A stretch of DNA of 64,000 nt from CAWCFV01 sp963794995 (GCA_963794995.1 CAWCFV010000002.1:3348001-3412000); one strand, 5' to 3'; positions 8,008 through 16,153 are shown, counted from the stretch's first letter. Program-made: numbers and translations. The notes: generated by a model from the letters alone, not told the origin.

Positions 8008-9356
8008 GGCGGCAGGACGGCCCGGACGGCCCGGTCGAGCAGCGCGCCGACGTCGCCGAGCAGCAGGTGCTCACCGCCGGCCACCACTCGCCGGCCGGCC
8101 ACCACCACGTCGCTCACGTCGGCAGCCGCGCCGGCGAAGACCACCCGCTCGAGGGCGTCGGCCGTCCGTCCACCGGCGGTACGCACCGAGTCGAGCCGGA
8201 CGGCGACGAGGTCGGCCGCCGCCCCGGCGTCGAGGGCACCGGCGTCGCTGCGGCCGAGTGAGGCGTGCCCGGCCCGGGTGGCCGCGTCGACGAGCGCGGC
8301 CGCTGACCAGTGGCCGCGCTGCTGCGAGGACAGCCGCTCGTCGAGCTCGAGGGCCCGCGCCTCCTCGAGCAGGTCGATCACCGCGTGGCTGTCCGAGCCG
8401 AGGGTCACCGGCGAGCCCGCCTCGCGCACCCGCCCCGCCGGGCCGACGCCGTCGGCCAGGTCGCGCTCGGTCGTGGGGCACATGCAGACCGAGGTGCCGG
8501 TGCTGCCGAGCCGGTCGACGTCGTCGTCGGTGAGGTGCGTCGCGTGCACGGCCGTGGTGCGGGGACCCAGCACGCCGCGGTCGTGCAGCAGGCGGGTCGG
8601 TGTGACGCCGTACGTGCGGAGACAGTCGGCGTTCTCGCGCCGCTGCTCGGAGACGTGGACGTGCACGGGCAGCGCGTGCTGCGCCGCCCAGGTGGCCACC
8701 GTGCCGAGCTGGTCGGCGGGCACGGCGCGCACCGAGTGCACCGCCGCGCCCACGACGACGTCCGGGGCGTCGGCGTAGGCGCTGCGCAGGGCCTCGGCGC
8801 GGGCCGCCCAGGCCTGCGCGTCGCCGTCGCCGAAGCGCGCCTGCGCGCCCTCGAGGGGAGCCTCGAAGCCACCCGTGAGGTAGCAGGTGTCGAGCAGCGC
8901 GAGCCGGAGCCCCGCGTCGCGGGCCGCCTGGACCAGGGCGTGCCCCATGACGTTGGCGTCGGCGTAGGCCGCCCCGCCGGGTGCGTGGTGCAGGTAGTGG
9001 AACTCGCCCACCGTGGTCACCCCGGCCAGCACCATCTCGGCGTAGGTCGCGCGGGCCAGCTCGAGGTAGGTCTGCGGGTCGAGCCGGCCGGCGACGTCGT
9101 ACATCTGCTCGCGCCAGGACCAGAAGGAGCCCTGCCCGCCGGTGCCGCGCTGGGTGCCGCCGCGAAGCGCGCGGTGGAAGGCGTGCGAGTGCGCGTTCGC
9201 CAGGCCGGGCAGCACGAGACCCGGCAGGTGCTCGGCGCCGGGGGCCGGCTCGCCCTCGCGGACCTCGGCCAGCGTGCCGTCCTCGACGACCAGGGTGACG
9301 TCGCGCGCCAGGCGGCCGGGGGGCAGCCACGCCAGGTCGGCGTGGTAGGCGGTCAC
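8004..9356 (-). CDS. hutF: Formimidoylglutamate deiminase (HutF)
   Basis: A 450-residue amidohydrolase-superfamily enzyme. HutF removes ammonia from N-formimino-L-glutamate to give N-formyl-L-glutamate, the fourth step of the five-step histidine route. Visible metal and active-site motifs: LPGLANAHSHAFHRAL near residue 50 (HxH zinc ligands), VHVHVSEQRREN (His and catalytic region), CMCPTTERDL and the late Asp in LGSDSHAVIDLL. Length fits the family. GTG at 9356 overlaps the stop of the M20 gene by 4 bp, so the two are coupled. hutH, hutU and hutI are not in the window. The N-formylglutamate formed still needs a deformylase, for which the upstream partner is a candidate. Confidence 0.9.
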   Translation of the reverse strand: MTAYHADLAWLPPGRLARDVTLVVEDGTLAEVREGEPAPGAEHLPGLVLPGLANAHSHAFHRALRGGTQRGTGGQGSFWSWREQMYDVAGRLDPQTYLELARATYAEMVLAGVTTVGEFHYLHHAPGGAAYADANVMGHALVQAARDAGLRLALLDTCYLTGGFEAPLEGAQARFGDGDAQAWAARAEALRSAYADAPDVVVGAAVHSVRAVPADQLGTVATWAAQHALPVHVHVSEQRRENADCLRTYGVTPTRLLHDRGVLGPRTTAVHATHLTDDDVDRLGSTGTSVCMCPTTERDLADGVGPAGRVREAGSPVTLGSDSHAVIDLLEEARALELDERLSSQQRGHWSAAALVDAATRAGHASLGRSDAGALDAGAAADLVAVRLDSVRTAGGRTADALERVVFAGAAADVSDVVVAGRRVVAGGEHLLLGDVGALLDRAVRAVLPP

Positions 9357-10543
9357 GCCGGGCCCGTGGTGAGGTCGGCCAGCACCACGGCGAGCGCCTC
9401 GACGCCCGCGGCGCAGTCGGCGTCGTCCGCGTGCTCGGCGGGGGAGTGGCTGACACCGGTCGGGTTGCGGACGAACAGCATGGCCGCCTCGACACCGGCG
9501 GCGGCCAGGATCCCGGCGTCGTGACCGGCCGCGGTCGGCAGGACCGGTGCGTCGCCGAGCAGCCGGGCGAGGCGGTCGCGCAGCCCGGCGTCGAAGGCGA
9601 CCTCGGGAGTCCACGACTCCTCGACCGCGGGTGCACCGGCCACCTCCGCGACCTCGGCGACCACGGCCCGCACGTCGGACTCGGTGGCCCCCCGCGCGTC
9701 GAGCCAGGCGCGAACCGACGAGGGGATCGCGTTGGTGCCGTTGGGGTGCACGGCCACCCGGCCCACGGTCGCGACGGCCCCGTGCTCGACGGCCGCCTCG
9801 CGGGCGGCGAGCACCGCGGCCGCCAGCCGGAGCATCGGGTCGTCGCGGTCCTCCAGCCGCGTGGTGCCGGCGTGGTTGGCCTCGCCGGCGAGCTCGAGCC
9901 GCCACCGGCCGTGCGGCCGGATGGTGCTGGCGACGCCCACGGCGGCACCCGCGTCGACCAGCCCGCGGCCCTGCTCGACGTGCAGCTCGACCAGGGTGGC
10001 GACCCGGCGCAGGGCCTCGTCGTCGCGGCCCAGGTGCCGTGGGTCGTGGCCGGCGGCCGTCATCGCCTCGGCGAGGGTGGTGCCGTCGCCGTCGACCAGG
10101 CTGCGGGCCCGGTCCGCGTCGAGACCGCCGGTGAGCAGCCGCGAACCGGTGCAGGCGAGACCGAAGCGGGCGCCCTCCTCGTCGGTGAAGGCGACCACGC
10201 CGATCGGCCGGGCCGGGCGGTGCCCTCGCTCGCGGAGCAGGTCGAGCGCGGCCAGGGCGGACACGACGCCGAGGGGGCCGTCGTAGGCGCCGCCGTCGGG
10301 CACCGAGTCCAGGTGGCTGCCCGCGACGACTCCCGGGCCCTCGGCGTCGGGGTCGCCCCACCAGGCCCACTGGTTGCCGTTGCGGTCGACGGTGAGGTCC
10401 AGGCCACGCCGCGCCGTCTCGGCCTCGAACCAGCCGCGGCAGGTGAGGTCGGCGGCCGACCACGCCGGCCTCCGGTAGCCGCCGGTGGTGCCGTCGCGCC
10501 CGACCGGCAGCAGGTCCGACCACATCCGGGCCCACGTGTCCAC
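9353..10543 (-). CDS. M20-family amidohydrolase (allantoate amidohydrolase / N-carbamoyl amino acid hydrolase type)
   Basis: A 396-residue cytoplasmic zinc hydrolase of the allantoate amidohydrolase / N-carbamoyl-L-amino-acid hydrolase group. Metal and catalytic motifs are visible: AGSHLDSVPDGGAYDG (about 75-90), TDEEGARFG (general base Glu and metal Glu), ELHVEQG and VSHSPAEHADDADC near the end. By sequence it would be named allantoate amidohydrolase, but it is translationally coupled to hutF rather than to the ureide genes 15 kb away, which already have an allantoicase. In this setting a role on N-formylglutamate, replacing HutG, is an inference worth considering. Start is the ATG at 10543, first gene of the operon. 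Confidence 0.85.
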   Translation of the reverse strand: MDTWARMWSDLLPVGRDGTTGGYRRPAWSAADLTCRGWFEAETARRGLDLTVDRNGNQWAWWGDPDAEGPGVVAGSHLDSVPDGGAYDGPLGVVSALAALDLLRERGHRPARPIGVVAFTDEEGARFGLACTGSRLLTGGLDADRARSLVDGDGTTLAEAMTAAGHDPRHLGRDDEALRRVATLVELHVEQGRGLVDAGAAVGVASTIRPHGRWRLELAGEANHAGTTRLEDRDDPMLRLAAAVLAAREAAVEHGAVATVGRVAVHPNGTNAIPSSVRAWLDARGATESDVRAVVAEVAEVAGAPAVEESWTPEVAFDAGLRDRLARLLGDAPVLPTAAGHDAGILAAAGVEAAMLFVRNPTGVSHSPAEHADDADCAAGVEALAVVLADLTTGPA

Positions 10544-10559
10544 GCGGCCACCCTAGGGG

Positions 10560-10579
10560 CGGTCCGGCGAGACGGACCG
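10560..10579. promoter_or_regulatory. Inverted repeat CGGTCCG-N6-CGGACCG in divergent promoter region
   Basis: Perfect 7-bp arms (10560-10566 and 10573-10579) around six bases, between the divergent M20/hutF operon and adk. The position, 17 bp upstream of the M20 start codon, fits an operator for the hut-like operon. The same CGGACCG half-site occurs in the repeated boxes near 61.9 kb, but 7-mers like this are common in such GC-rich DNA. Confidence 0.4.
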
Positions 10580-10666
10580 TCGCCCGGCCGGGCCCGGATG
10601 GCAGGATGCTGCGACCCGGGACCCGTCGCGCGACGGAGGTCCCCGCGGAGAGGACCGAGGAGAACC

Positions 10667-11245
10667 ATGCGCCTGCTGCTGATCGGTGCGCCCGGTGCGG
10701 GCAAGGGCACCCAGGCGGTGAAGCTTGCCGAGCACTTCGGCGTGCGGCACATCTCCAGCGGCGACCTGCTCCGCAAGCACGTCACCGACCACACTGCCTT
10801 CGGTGCCAAGGTCAAGGAGTACGTCGCCGCCGGTGACCTCGTGCCGGACCAGCTGGTGCTCGACATGCTGCGCAAGCCGATCGTCGAGGCCAGCGCGGCC
10901 GGCGGCTACGTCCTCGACGGCTTCCCGCGCACCGTCGACCAGGCGGAGATCGCCTACGAGACCGCCCGCGAGCTCGGGGTAGCCGTGCAGGTCGCCGCGT
11001 ACCTCGACGTCGCCCGCGAGGAGCTCGTGCGCCGGCTGCTGGCCCGCGGCCGCGGCGCCGACGACACCCAGGCCGTCATCGAGCACCGGCTCGAGGTCTA
11101 CGAGGCCAAGACCCGGCCGATGATCGAGTACTACGCCGAGCGCGAGATCCTGGTCCGCGTCGACGGCTCGCTGCCGCCGGAGGAGGTCACGGCCGCACTG
11201 GTCGACCGCATCGAGCACCACCGCACGTACCTCGTCCCGGACTGA
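10667..11245 (+). CDS. adk: Adenylate kinase
   Basis: A 192-residue P-loop kinase that balances ATP + AMP with 2 ADP. The Walker A loop GAPGAGKGT is at residues 7-15, SGDLLRKH follows in the AMP-binding part, the DGFPRT motif is at about 84-89, and RRLLARGRGADD marks a short LID, as in other actinobacterial enzymes. ATG at 10667 is preceded by a purine-rich GAGGAGAA. adk usually sits with secY, map and infA in the ribosomal-protein cluster; here it stands alone between the hut-like operon and a hypothetical gene, so it may be a second copy. Key residues look intact. Confidence 0.92.
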   Translation: MRLLLIGAPGAGKGTQAVKLAEHFGVRHISSGDLLRKHVTDHTAFGAKVKEYVAAGDLVPDQLVLDMLRKPIVEASAAGGYVLDGFPRTVDQAEIAYETARELGVAVQVAAYLDVAREELVRRLLARGRGADDTQAVIEHRLEVYEAKTRPMIEYYAEREILVRVDGSLPPEEVTAALVDRIEHHRTYLVPD

Positions 11246-11257
11246 GCGGCAGCTCAG
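11242..11257. terminator. Small hairpin holding both stop codons of a convergent pair
   Basis: CTGAGC (11242-11247) and GCTCAG (11252-11257) form a perfect 6-bp stem with a GGCA loop. The adk TGA and the opposing gene's TGA are both inside the stem. It is the only structure between these genes, whose ends are 8 bp apart; a terminator role is inferred only from position. Confidence 0.3.
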
Positions 11258-11682
11258 CCGGCCGGGGCCGCCGCGGCGGTCGGCCGGGTGAGCAGGGCGA
11301 GCAGGGCACGGCCGTAGGCCTCGCTCGGGGTCGCGCCGGAGGCGCGGGCCTGGCCGGCGAGGTGGCCGGCGAGCACCACGTCGTAGCCCTCGCCGGAGCG
11401 CTCGAGCCGGCTGAAGCCGGCGCCGAGCAGGTCGCGCAGCTGGTGCTCGGCGGGCAGCCAGAGCGCCTCGTCCTGGTCCAGGGAGTCCAGGGCCCACTCG
11501 GTCGTGCCGTTGAACCCGAGGACCGGGCCGCTGGGGTACTGGTGCACGTCCACGGTCATGTCCGAGAGCACGAAGACCTGGTCGTCCATGCCCCGGTCGG
11601 CCACCACGAACCGGTCGCCGGCAGCGGGCGTCCAGCGCAGCCCCGCCGCGCGCAGCTCCTGGGCCAGGCCCACCGAGATCAC
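11254..11682 (-). CDS. Conserved hypothetical protein, 142 aa
   Basis: A small soluble actinobacterial protein of a type often left as hypothetical (some relatives are annotated as CpaE-like pilus assembly, without support here). It begins with ISVGLAQELRAAGLRWTP, contains DRFVVADRGMDDQVFVLSDM, then ALWLPAEHQLRDLLG, and ends in an Ala-rich tail. There is no P-loop, signal peptide or membrane segment. The GTG at 11682 is chosen because the protein pattern begins there, although the frame stays open upstream through DNA occupied by the DUF72 gene. It is convergent with adk and divergent from the DUF72 gene with a 57-bp gap. Function unknown. Confidence 0.7.
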   Translation of the reverse strand: MISVGLAQELRAAGLRWTPAAGDRFVVADRGMDDQVFVLSDMTVDVHQYPSGPVLGFNGTTEWALDSLDQDEALWLPAEHQLRDLLGAGFSRLERSGEGYDVVLAGHLAGQARASGATPSEAYGRALLALLTRPTAAAAPAG

Positions 11683-11739
11683 CCGCCGACGGTAGCCCGG
11701 CGCGGACCGTGCCGCCGGAGCCGCGCCTAGGGTGGTCCG

Positions 11740-12609
11740 GTGGGTGGGCCGCCGGCTGGACGCGCGCGCCGGGGCACCGGGGGCACCCGGGCGGGCCGGG
11801 TGCGCGTCGGCATCTCGGGCTGGACCTACCCGCCGTGGCGCGGGGTGTTCTACCCGCCCGGGCTCCCGCACCGGCGCGAGCTGGAGCACGCCGCGAGCGT
11901 CCTTTCCACGATCGAGGTCAACGGGACGTTCTACGCGCTGCAGAAGCCGGACTCGTACCGCGACTGGCACGACCGCACACCGGCGGACTTCCTGTTCTCG
12001 GTGAAGGGACCGCGGTTCGTCACCCACATGAAGAAGCTGCGCGACGTCGAGACGCCGTTGGCCAACTTCTTCGCCTCCGGGGTCCTCGCGCTGCGCGGCA
12101 AGCTCGGGCCCTTCCTGTGGCAGCTGCCGCCGAACCTGGGCTACGACCCCGCGCGGCTGACGGACTTCTTCGCCCTGCTCCCGCGGACGACGGGGGAGGC
12201 GGCCGCCCTCGCGTCCCGCCACGACGCGCGGATGGAGGGGCGAGCGCTGGTGGTGGCCGACGAGGACCGGCCGCTGCGGCACGCGCTCGAGGTGCGGCAC
12301 CCGACGTACGAGACCGACGGGTTCCTCGACCTGCTGCGCGCGCACCGCATCGCGGTGGTCACCGCCGACACCGCCGGGACGTGGCCGATGCTGCTCGAGC
12401 CGACCACCGACGACCTGGCCTACGTGCGGCTGCACGGGGCCGAGGAGCTCTACGCCAGCGGGTACGACGACGCGGCGCTCGACGTCTGGGCCGCCCGCGT
12501 CCGGGAGTGGCGCGACGGCGGCCGCGACGTGGTCGCCTACTTCGACAACGACCTCAAGGTGCAGGCCCCGTTCGACGCCCAGCGGCTGGCCGCCCTCACC
12601 CAGGCCTGA
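11740..12609 (+). CDS. DUF72 family protein (YecE-like)
   Basis: A 289-residue cytoplasmic protein of the DUF72 (YecE) family, which folds as a TIM barrel related to metal-dependent sugar isomerases; its reaction is unknown. Family landmarks are clear: VRVGISGWTYPPWRGVFYP at the start, STIEVNGTFYALQKPDSY, FLFSVKGPRFVTHMKKL, LGPFLWQLPPN, ALEVRHPTY, and the C-terminal DVVAYFDNDLK. The GTG at 11740 adds an Arg/Gly-rich leader; a GTG at 11800 would begin directly at VRVGISGW, as in most relatives, so the true start may be there. It precedes the MarR regulator on the same strand by 73 bp. Confidence 0.85.
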   Translation: MGGPPAGRARRGTGGTRAGRVRVGISGWTYPPWRGVFYPPGLPHRRELEHAASVLSTIEVNGTFYALQKPDSYRDWHDRTPADFLFSVKGPRFVTHMKKLRDVETPLANFFASGVLALRGKLGPFLWQLPPNLGYDPARLTDFFALLPRTTGEAAALASRHDARMEGRALVVADEDRPLRHALEVRHPTYETDGFLDLLRAHRIAVVTADTAGTWPMLLEPTTDDLAYVRLHGAEELYASGYDDAALDVWAARVREWRDGGRDVVAYFDNDLKVQAPFDAQRLAALTQA

Positions 12610-12633
12610 CCGCGTGCCTGCCGGGGAAATAAG

Positions 12634-12677
12634 TTGTATGCTGCATCCAGTTAGATGGTCCATGCATACACAGGGGG
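12634..12677 (+). promoter_or_regulatory. AT-rich promoter/operator of the MarR-exporter operon
   Basis: This is one of the few AT-rich stretches in the window. Arms TGTATGC (12635-12641) and GCATACA (12664-12670) form a perfect 7-bp inverted repeat; inside it are TGCAT/ATGCA and CCA/TGG complements, making a nested dyad with a centre near 12652. ATGCTGCAT (12638-12646) is itself palindromic. MarR proteins usually bind such dyads at their own promoter. AGGGGG (12672-12677) is the ribosome-binding site of the next gene. Confidence 0.55.
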
Positions 12678-12682
12678 ACGCC

Positions 12683-13288
12683 GTGCCGGTCGATCCGGGG
12701 ACCGTGACCGCGCTGAGCGAGCAGGTGCTGCGCCTGCACCGCGCGTTCCACACCTTGCGCCAGCAGCTCGGGACGAGCGCGGCCGCGAGCGGCGACGCCG
12801 TGGAGTGGGCGGCGTACGGGCTGCTGTTCCACCTGGTGAAGGACGGCCCGCGGCGCAGCTCGGCGCTGGCCGAGGCCGCCTGCGTCGACCCGTCGACCGT
12901 CAGCCGCCAGGTGGCTCAGCTGGTGGCGGCCGGCCTGGTCGCCCGCCAGCCCGACCCCGACGACGGCCGGGCCAGCCTGCTGGCCGCCACCGAGCGCGGC
13001 CACGAGGCCTACGAGGCCAAGCGGCAGTACCGGCACCGCCTGTTCGCGCACCTGCTCGAGGACTGGGGGCAGGACGACGCGGCCGCCCTGACCGGGCTGC
13101 TGTCGCGCTTCAACGACAGCTTCGTCGAGCAGCGCGCCACCCTGACCGAGGTCGCCCACGACCTCGCCACGTCTGCCGCGTCTGCCGCGTCGACGAGCGA
13201 GCTCGCCCGCACCGGGCACGCTGTCGGCCCGGACACCCAGAACGACCAGGACGACCAGGACGACCAGAACACCGAGGAGAACGCATGA
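12683..13288 (+). CDS. MarR family transcriptional regulator
   Basis: A 201-residue winged-helix regulator. The helix-turn-helix is in RRSSALAEAACVDPSTVSRQVAQLVAAGLVARQ and the beta-wing in DPDDGRASLLAATERGHEA. GTG at 12683 is chosen because AGGGGG stands 5 nt before it; the ATG at 12662 lies inside the operator-like dyad. The last 35 residues are unusual: an Ala/Ser repeat followed by an Asp/Gln tail (QNDQDDQDDQ) encoded by three 9-bp direct repeats. The stop overlaps the ATG of the exporter gene by 4 bp, so the regulator and pump form an operon and the pump is the likely target, with a drug-like ligand relieving repression. Confidence 0.88.
   Translation: MPVDPGTVTALSEQVLRLHRAFHTLRQQLGTSAAASGDAVEWAAYGLLFHLVKDGPRRSSALAEAACVDPSTVSRQVAQLVAAGLVARQPDPDDGRASLLAATERGHEAYEAKRQYRHRLFAHLLEDWGQDDAAALTGLLSRFNDSFVEQRATLTEVAHDLATSAASAASTSELARTGHAVGPDTQNDQDDQDDQNTEENA
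13171..13270 (+). repeat. Two short in-frame 9-bp tandem repeats in the MarR gene
   Basis: GTCTGCCGC occurs twice in tandem (13171-13188) and GACCAGGAC occurs three times with one change in the last copy (13244-13270). Both have a period of 9 bp and therefore keep frame; copy-number change would only alter the length of the disordered C-terminal tail. Confidence 0.7.
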
Positions 13289-15114
13289 GCACGGCCGCAG
13301 CGCCCGCAGCCGGGACGCGGGGGGCGGGCGAGCTGAGCCACCGCCAGATCCTGACCATCCTGTCCGGGCTGATGGCGGGGATGTTCCTCGCCGCGCTGGA
13401 CCAGACCATCGTGGCGACGTCGATCCGCACCATCGCCGACGACCTGCAGGGGCTGTCCGTCCAGGCCTGGGTCACGACGGCCTACCTCATCACCGCCACC
13501 ATCAGCACACCGCTGTACGGCAAGCTGTCGGACCTCTACGGCCGGCGCCCGTTCTTCCTCGCGGCGATCTCGATCTTCGTCGCGGGGTCGGCCCTGAGCG
13601 GGTTCGCCTCCTCGATGGAGCAGCTGGCGGCGTTCCGCGCGGTCCAGGGCCTGGGCGCCGGCGGCCTGTTCTCGCTGGCGCTGACCATCATCGGTGACAT
13701 CGTCCCGCCGCGGGAGCGGGCGAGGTACCAGGGCTACTTCCTCGCCGTGTTCGGCACGTCGAGCGTCCTGGGCCCGGTCGTGGGCGGCTTCCTCGCCGGC
13801 CAGGAGTCGGTGCTCGGCGTGACCGGCTGGCGCTGGGTCTTCCTCGTCAACGTGCCGGTCGGAGCCGCCGCACTGCTGCTCGTCATGCGCAGCCTGCACC
13901 TGCCGCACACCCGCCGGGACCACCGGATCGACTGGCCCGGTGCCATCGCGCTGGTCGTCGCGCTCGTCCCGCTGCTGGTGGTCGCCGAGCAGGGCCGGGA
14001 GTGGGGCTGGACCTCCGGGCGGGCGGTGGCGGCCTACGCCGTCGGCCTCCTCGGCATCGCCGCGTTCGTCTGGGACCAGCGCCGCTACGGCGACGACGCG
14101 CTGATCCCGCTGCGGCTGTTCCGCGGCCGGACCTTCGGCCTCGGCTCGGTGCTGAACTTCATCCTCGGCATGGGGATGTTCGGCGGGCTCGCCGTCCTGC
14201 CGCTGTACCTGCAGATCGTCAAGGGCGTGTCGCCGACCGACGCCGGCCTGCTCCTGCTGCCGCTCACCGCGGGCATCATGGGCGCCTCGATCCTCTCCGG
14301 CCAGATCATCAGCCGCACCGAGCGCTACAAGAAGTTCCCCGTCATCGGGTCGGCGCTGCTCGTGGTCGCGATGCTGGGTCTCGCGCAGGTCGGCACCGAG
14401 ACCTCGCTCGGGCTCACGATGGGTCTCTCGTTCCTCTTCGGCGTCGGGCTCGGGTTCAACATGCAGCCGCTGGTGCTGGCCGTGCAGAACGCCGTGCCGC
14501 CGCAGGACATGGGCGTCGCGACGTCGTCGGCCACCTTCTTCCGCCAGATGGGCGGGACGCTGGGCACGGCGGTGTTCCTGTCCATCCTGTTCGCCAGCGT
14601 CGGCGACCGGATCACCGCCGCCTTCCGCACGGCCGCCACCACACCCGAGTTCCAGGCCGCACTGCGCGACCCCCAGGTCAGCGCCGACCCGGCCGGCGCC
14701 CGGATCGTCGACGCCGTCACGTCCGGTCAGGGCCTGCCGAGGGGAGCCCTGGACGACACGTCGTTCCTCTCGAGGATCGACGACCGCCTGGCCCGCCCCA
14801 TCCTCGACGGCTTCGCCTCGGCCATGGACCTCGTGTTCACCTCCGCGGCCGGGGTGCTCGCCGTCGCCCTCGTCGTGGTCTTCTTCCTCCCGGAGGAGAA
14901 GCTGCGCACGCTGTCCGGGATCCAGGCCAGGCAGCAGCAGGAGGCCGAGGACGCGGGCGCCCTGCTGCCGGGTCAGGGGTCCAGCGCGGCGGCCGCCGTG
15001 TCGGCACCGTCGAGCCAGATGGTCGACGGCGCCACGGTCGAGGAGTCGGTGCGCGACGACGGGCCGCGTCCCGTCGCGACCTCGCACGGGAGCGGCGAGC
15101 ACCGGCAGGTCTAG
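13285..15114 (+). CDS. DHA2-type multidrug MFS exporter (EmrB/QacA family)
   Basis: A 609-residue inner-membrane transporter with about 14 hydrophobic segments, the DHA2 drug:proton antiporter layout. The family motif LAALDQTIVATSIRTIADDL (motif D1) is at about 33-52, motif A GKLSDLYGRRP follows, and GLGAGGLFSLALTIIGDIVPPRER is motif B. An extra extracytoplasmic segment lies before the last membrane helix (TAATTPEFQAALRDPQ...), and the last 75 residues form a hydrophilic tail. ATG at 13285 overlaps the MarR stop. Likely exports hydrophobic drugs or natural products; control by the MarR protein is inferred from the operon. Confidence 0.9.
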   Translation: MSTAAAPAAGTRGAGELSHRQILTILSGLMAGMFLAALDQTIVATSIRTIADDLQGLSVQAWVTTAYLITATISTPLYGKLSDLYGRRPFFLAAISIFVAGSALSGFASSMEQLAAFRAVQGLGAGGLFSLALTIIGDIVPPRERARYQGYFLAVFGTSSVLGPVVGGFLAGQESVLGVTGWRWVFLVNVPVGAAALLLVMRSLHLPHTRRDHRIDWPGAIALVVALVPLLVVAEQGREWGWTSGRAVAAYAVGLLGIAAFVWDQRRYGDDALIPLRLFRGRTFGLGSVLNFILGMGMFGGLAVLPLYLQIVKGVSPTDAGLLLLPLTAGIMGASILSGQIISRTERYKKFPVIGSALLVVAMLGLAQVGTETSLGLTMGLSFLFGVGLGFNMQPLVLAVQNAVPPQDMGVATSSATFFRQMGGTLGTAVFLSILFASVGDRITAAFRTAATTPEFQAALRDPQVSADPAGARIVDAVTSGQGLPRGALDDTSFLSRIDDRLARPILDGFASAMDLVFTSAAGVLAVALVVVFFLPEEKLRTLSGIQARQQQEAEDAGALLPGQGSSAAAAVSAPSSQMVDGATVEESVRDDGPRPVATSHGSGEHRQV

Positions 15115-15124
15115 GGTCGGCGCC

Positions 15125-16144
15125 GTGGCGAAGGCGCGGCTGCAGGACATCGCGGCCCAGGCCGGGGTCAGCGAGGCCACGGTCAGCCGGGTGCTCAACG
15201 GGAAACCCGGAGTGGCCGCCGGCACCCGGCTCGCGGTCGTGGCGGCCCTCGACCTGCTGGGCTACGCCCGACCGGCGCGGCTGCGCGAGCGCAGCGCCGG
15301 CCTCGTCGGGCTTGTCGTCCCCGAGCTCGACAACCCCATCTTCCCGGCCTTCGCCCAGACGATCGAGAGCGTGCTCGCCCAGCACGGGTACACGCCGGTC
15401 CTGTGCACGCAGGCCCCAGGCGGGGTCAGCGAGGACGAGTACGTCGAGATGCTGCTCGAGCGCGGCGTCTCGGGCATCGTGTTCGTCTCCGGCCTGCACG
15501 CCGACTCCACGGCCGGGCCGGAGCGCTACCACCGGCTGCTCGCGCACCGGGTCCCGATCGTCCTCGTCAACGGCTACGCCCCCGCCGTGCCCGCCACCTT
15601 CTTCTCCACCGACGACGCGGCGGCGATGGCGTTGGCCGTGGGGCACCTGATCGCGCTGGGCCACCGCCGCGTGGGACTCGCCGTCGGGCCTCCCCGCTTC
15701 GTCCCGGTCGCGCGCAAGGTGGAGGCGTTCCTCGGCTGCCTGGGGGAGGCGCTCGGCTCCCCGGTGTCTCCGGCCGACGCCGTCGAGCACACCTTCTTCT
15801 CCGTCGAGGGCGGCACGGCCGCTGCCACGGCACTGCTCGAGCGCGGCTGCACGGCCCTCGTCTGCGGGTCCGACCTGATGGCGCTCGGGGCCGTCCGGGC
15901 GGCGCGGGCCGGCGGGCTGAGCGTCCCGCACGACATCTCGGTCGTGGGTTTCGACGACTCCCCGCTGATGGCCTACACCGACCCGCCGCTCACCACGCTG
16001 CGCCAGTCGGTGCGGGCGATCGGGCACGCGGCCGTGCAGGCGCTCGTCGACGAGATCGCCGGCAACGCCGCGCCCCGGCGGGAGTTCCTCTTCAGCCCGG
16101 AGCTCGTGGTGCGGGGCTCGACGGGGTCGGCCGTGCCGCGCTGA
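15125..16144 (+). CDS. LacI family transcriptional regulator
   Basis: A 339-residue regulator with the LacI helix-turn-helix at residues 5-27 (LQDIAAQAGVSEATVSRVLN) followed by the hinge, then a periplasmic-binding-protein-like sugar sensor domain (LVGLVVPELDNPIFPAFAQ, GIVFVSG, GHRRVGLAVG, DISVVGFDDSPL, LTTLRQ). Such proteins repress or activate carbohydrate genes on binding a sugar or phosphorylated sugar. It starts with GTG 10 bp after the exporter stop. Its targets are not evident: the adjacent leftward genes are an anti-sigma-like ATPase, malate synthase and glycerate kinase. Regulation of glycerate/glyoxylate genes is possible, but no matching operator was seen. Confidence 0.9.
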   Translation: MAKARLQDIAAQAGVSEATVSRVLNGKPGVAAGTRLAVVAALDLLGYARPARLRERSAGLVGLVVPELDNPIFPAFAQTIESVLAQHGYTPVLCTQAPGGVSEDEYVEMLLERGVSGIVFVSGLHADSTAGPERYHRLLAHRVPIVLVNGYAPAVPATFFSTDDAAAMALAVGHLIALGHRRVGLAVGPPRFVPVARKVEAFLGCLGEALGSPVSPADAVEHTFFSVEGGTAAATALLERGCTALVCGSDLMALGAVRAARAGGLSVPHDISVVGFDDSPLMAYTDPPLTTLRQSVRAIGHAAVQALVDEIAGNAAPRREFLFSPELVVRGSTGSAVPR

Positions 16145-16153
16145 CCGTCAGCG
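16139..16153. terminator. 15-bp palindrome holding both stop codons of a convergent pair
   Basis: CGCTGAC-C-GTCAGCG is a perfect 7-bp inverted repeat around one base. It contains the TGA of the LacI gene (16142-16144) and the opposing TGA of the ATPase gene (16148-16150). A terminator function is inferred from position only. Confidence 0.3.

Noticed and set aside
9353..10543. Assigning the M20 enzyme to the ureide pathway as allantoate amidohydrolase
   Set aside because: The ureide operon already has allantoicase, and this gene is coupled to hutF; the name is kept only as a family label.
12662..12682. ATG at 12662 as the MarR start
   Set aside because: It falls inside the operator-like dyad and lacks a ribosome-binding site, whereas GTG at 12683 has AGGGGG 5 nt upstream.
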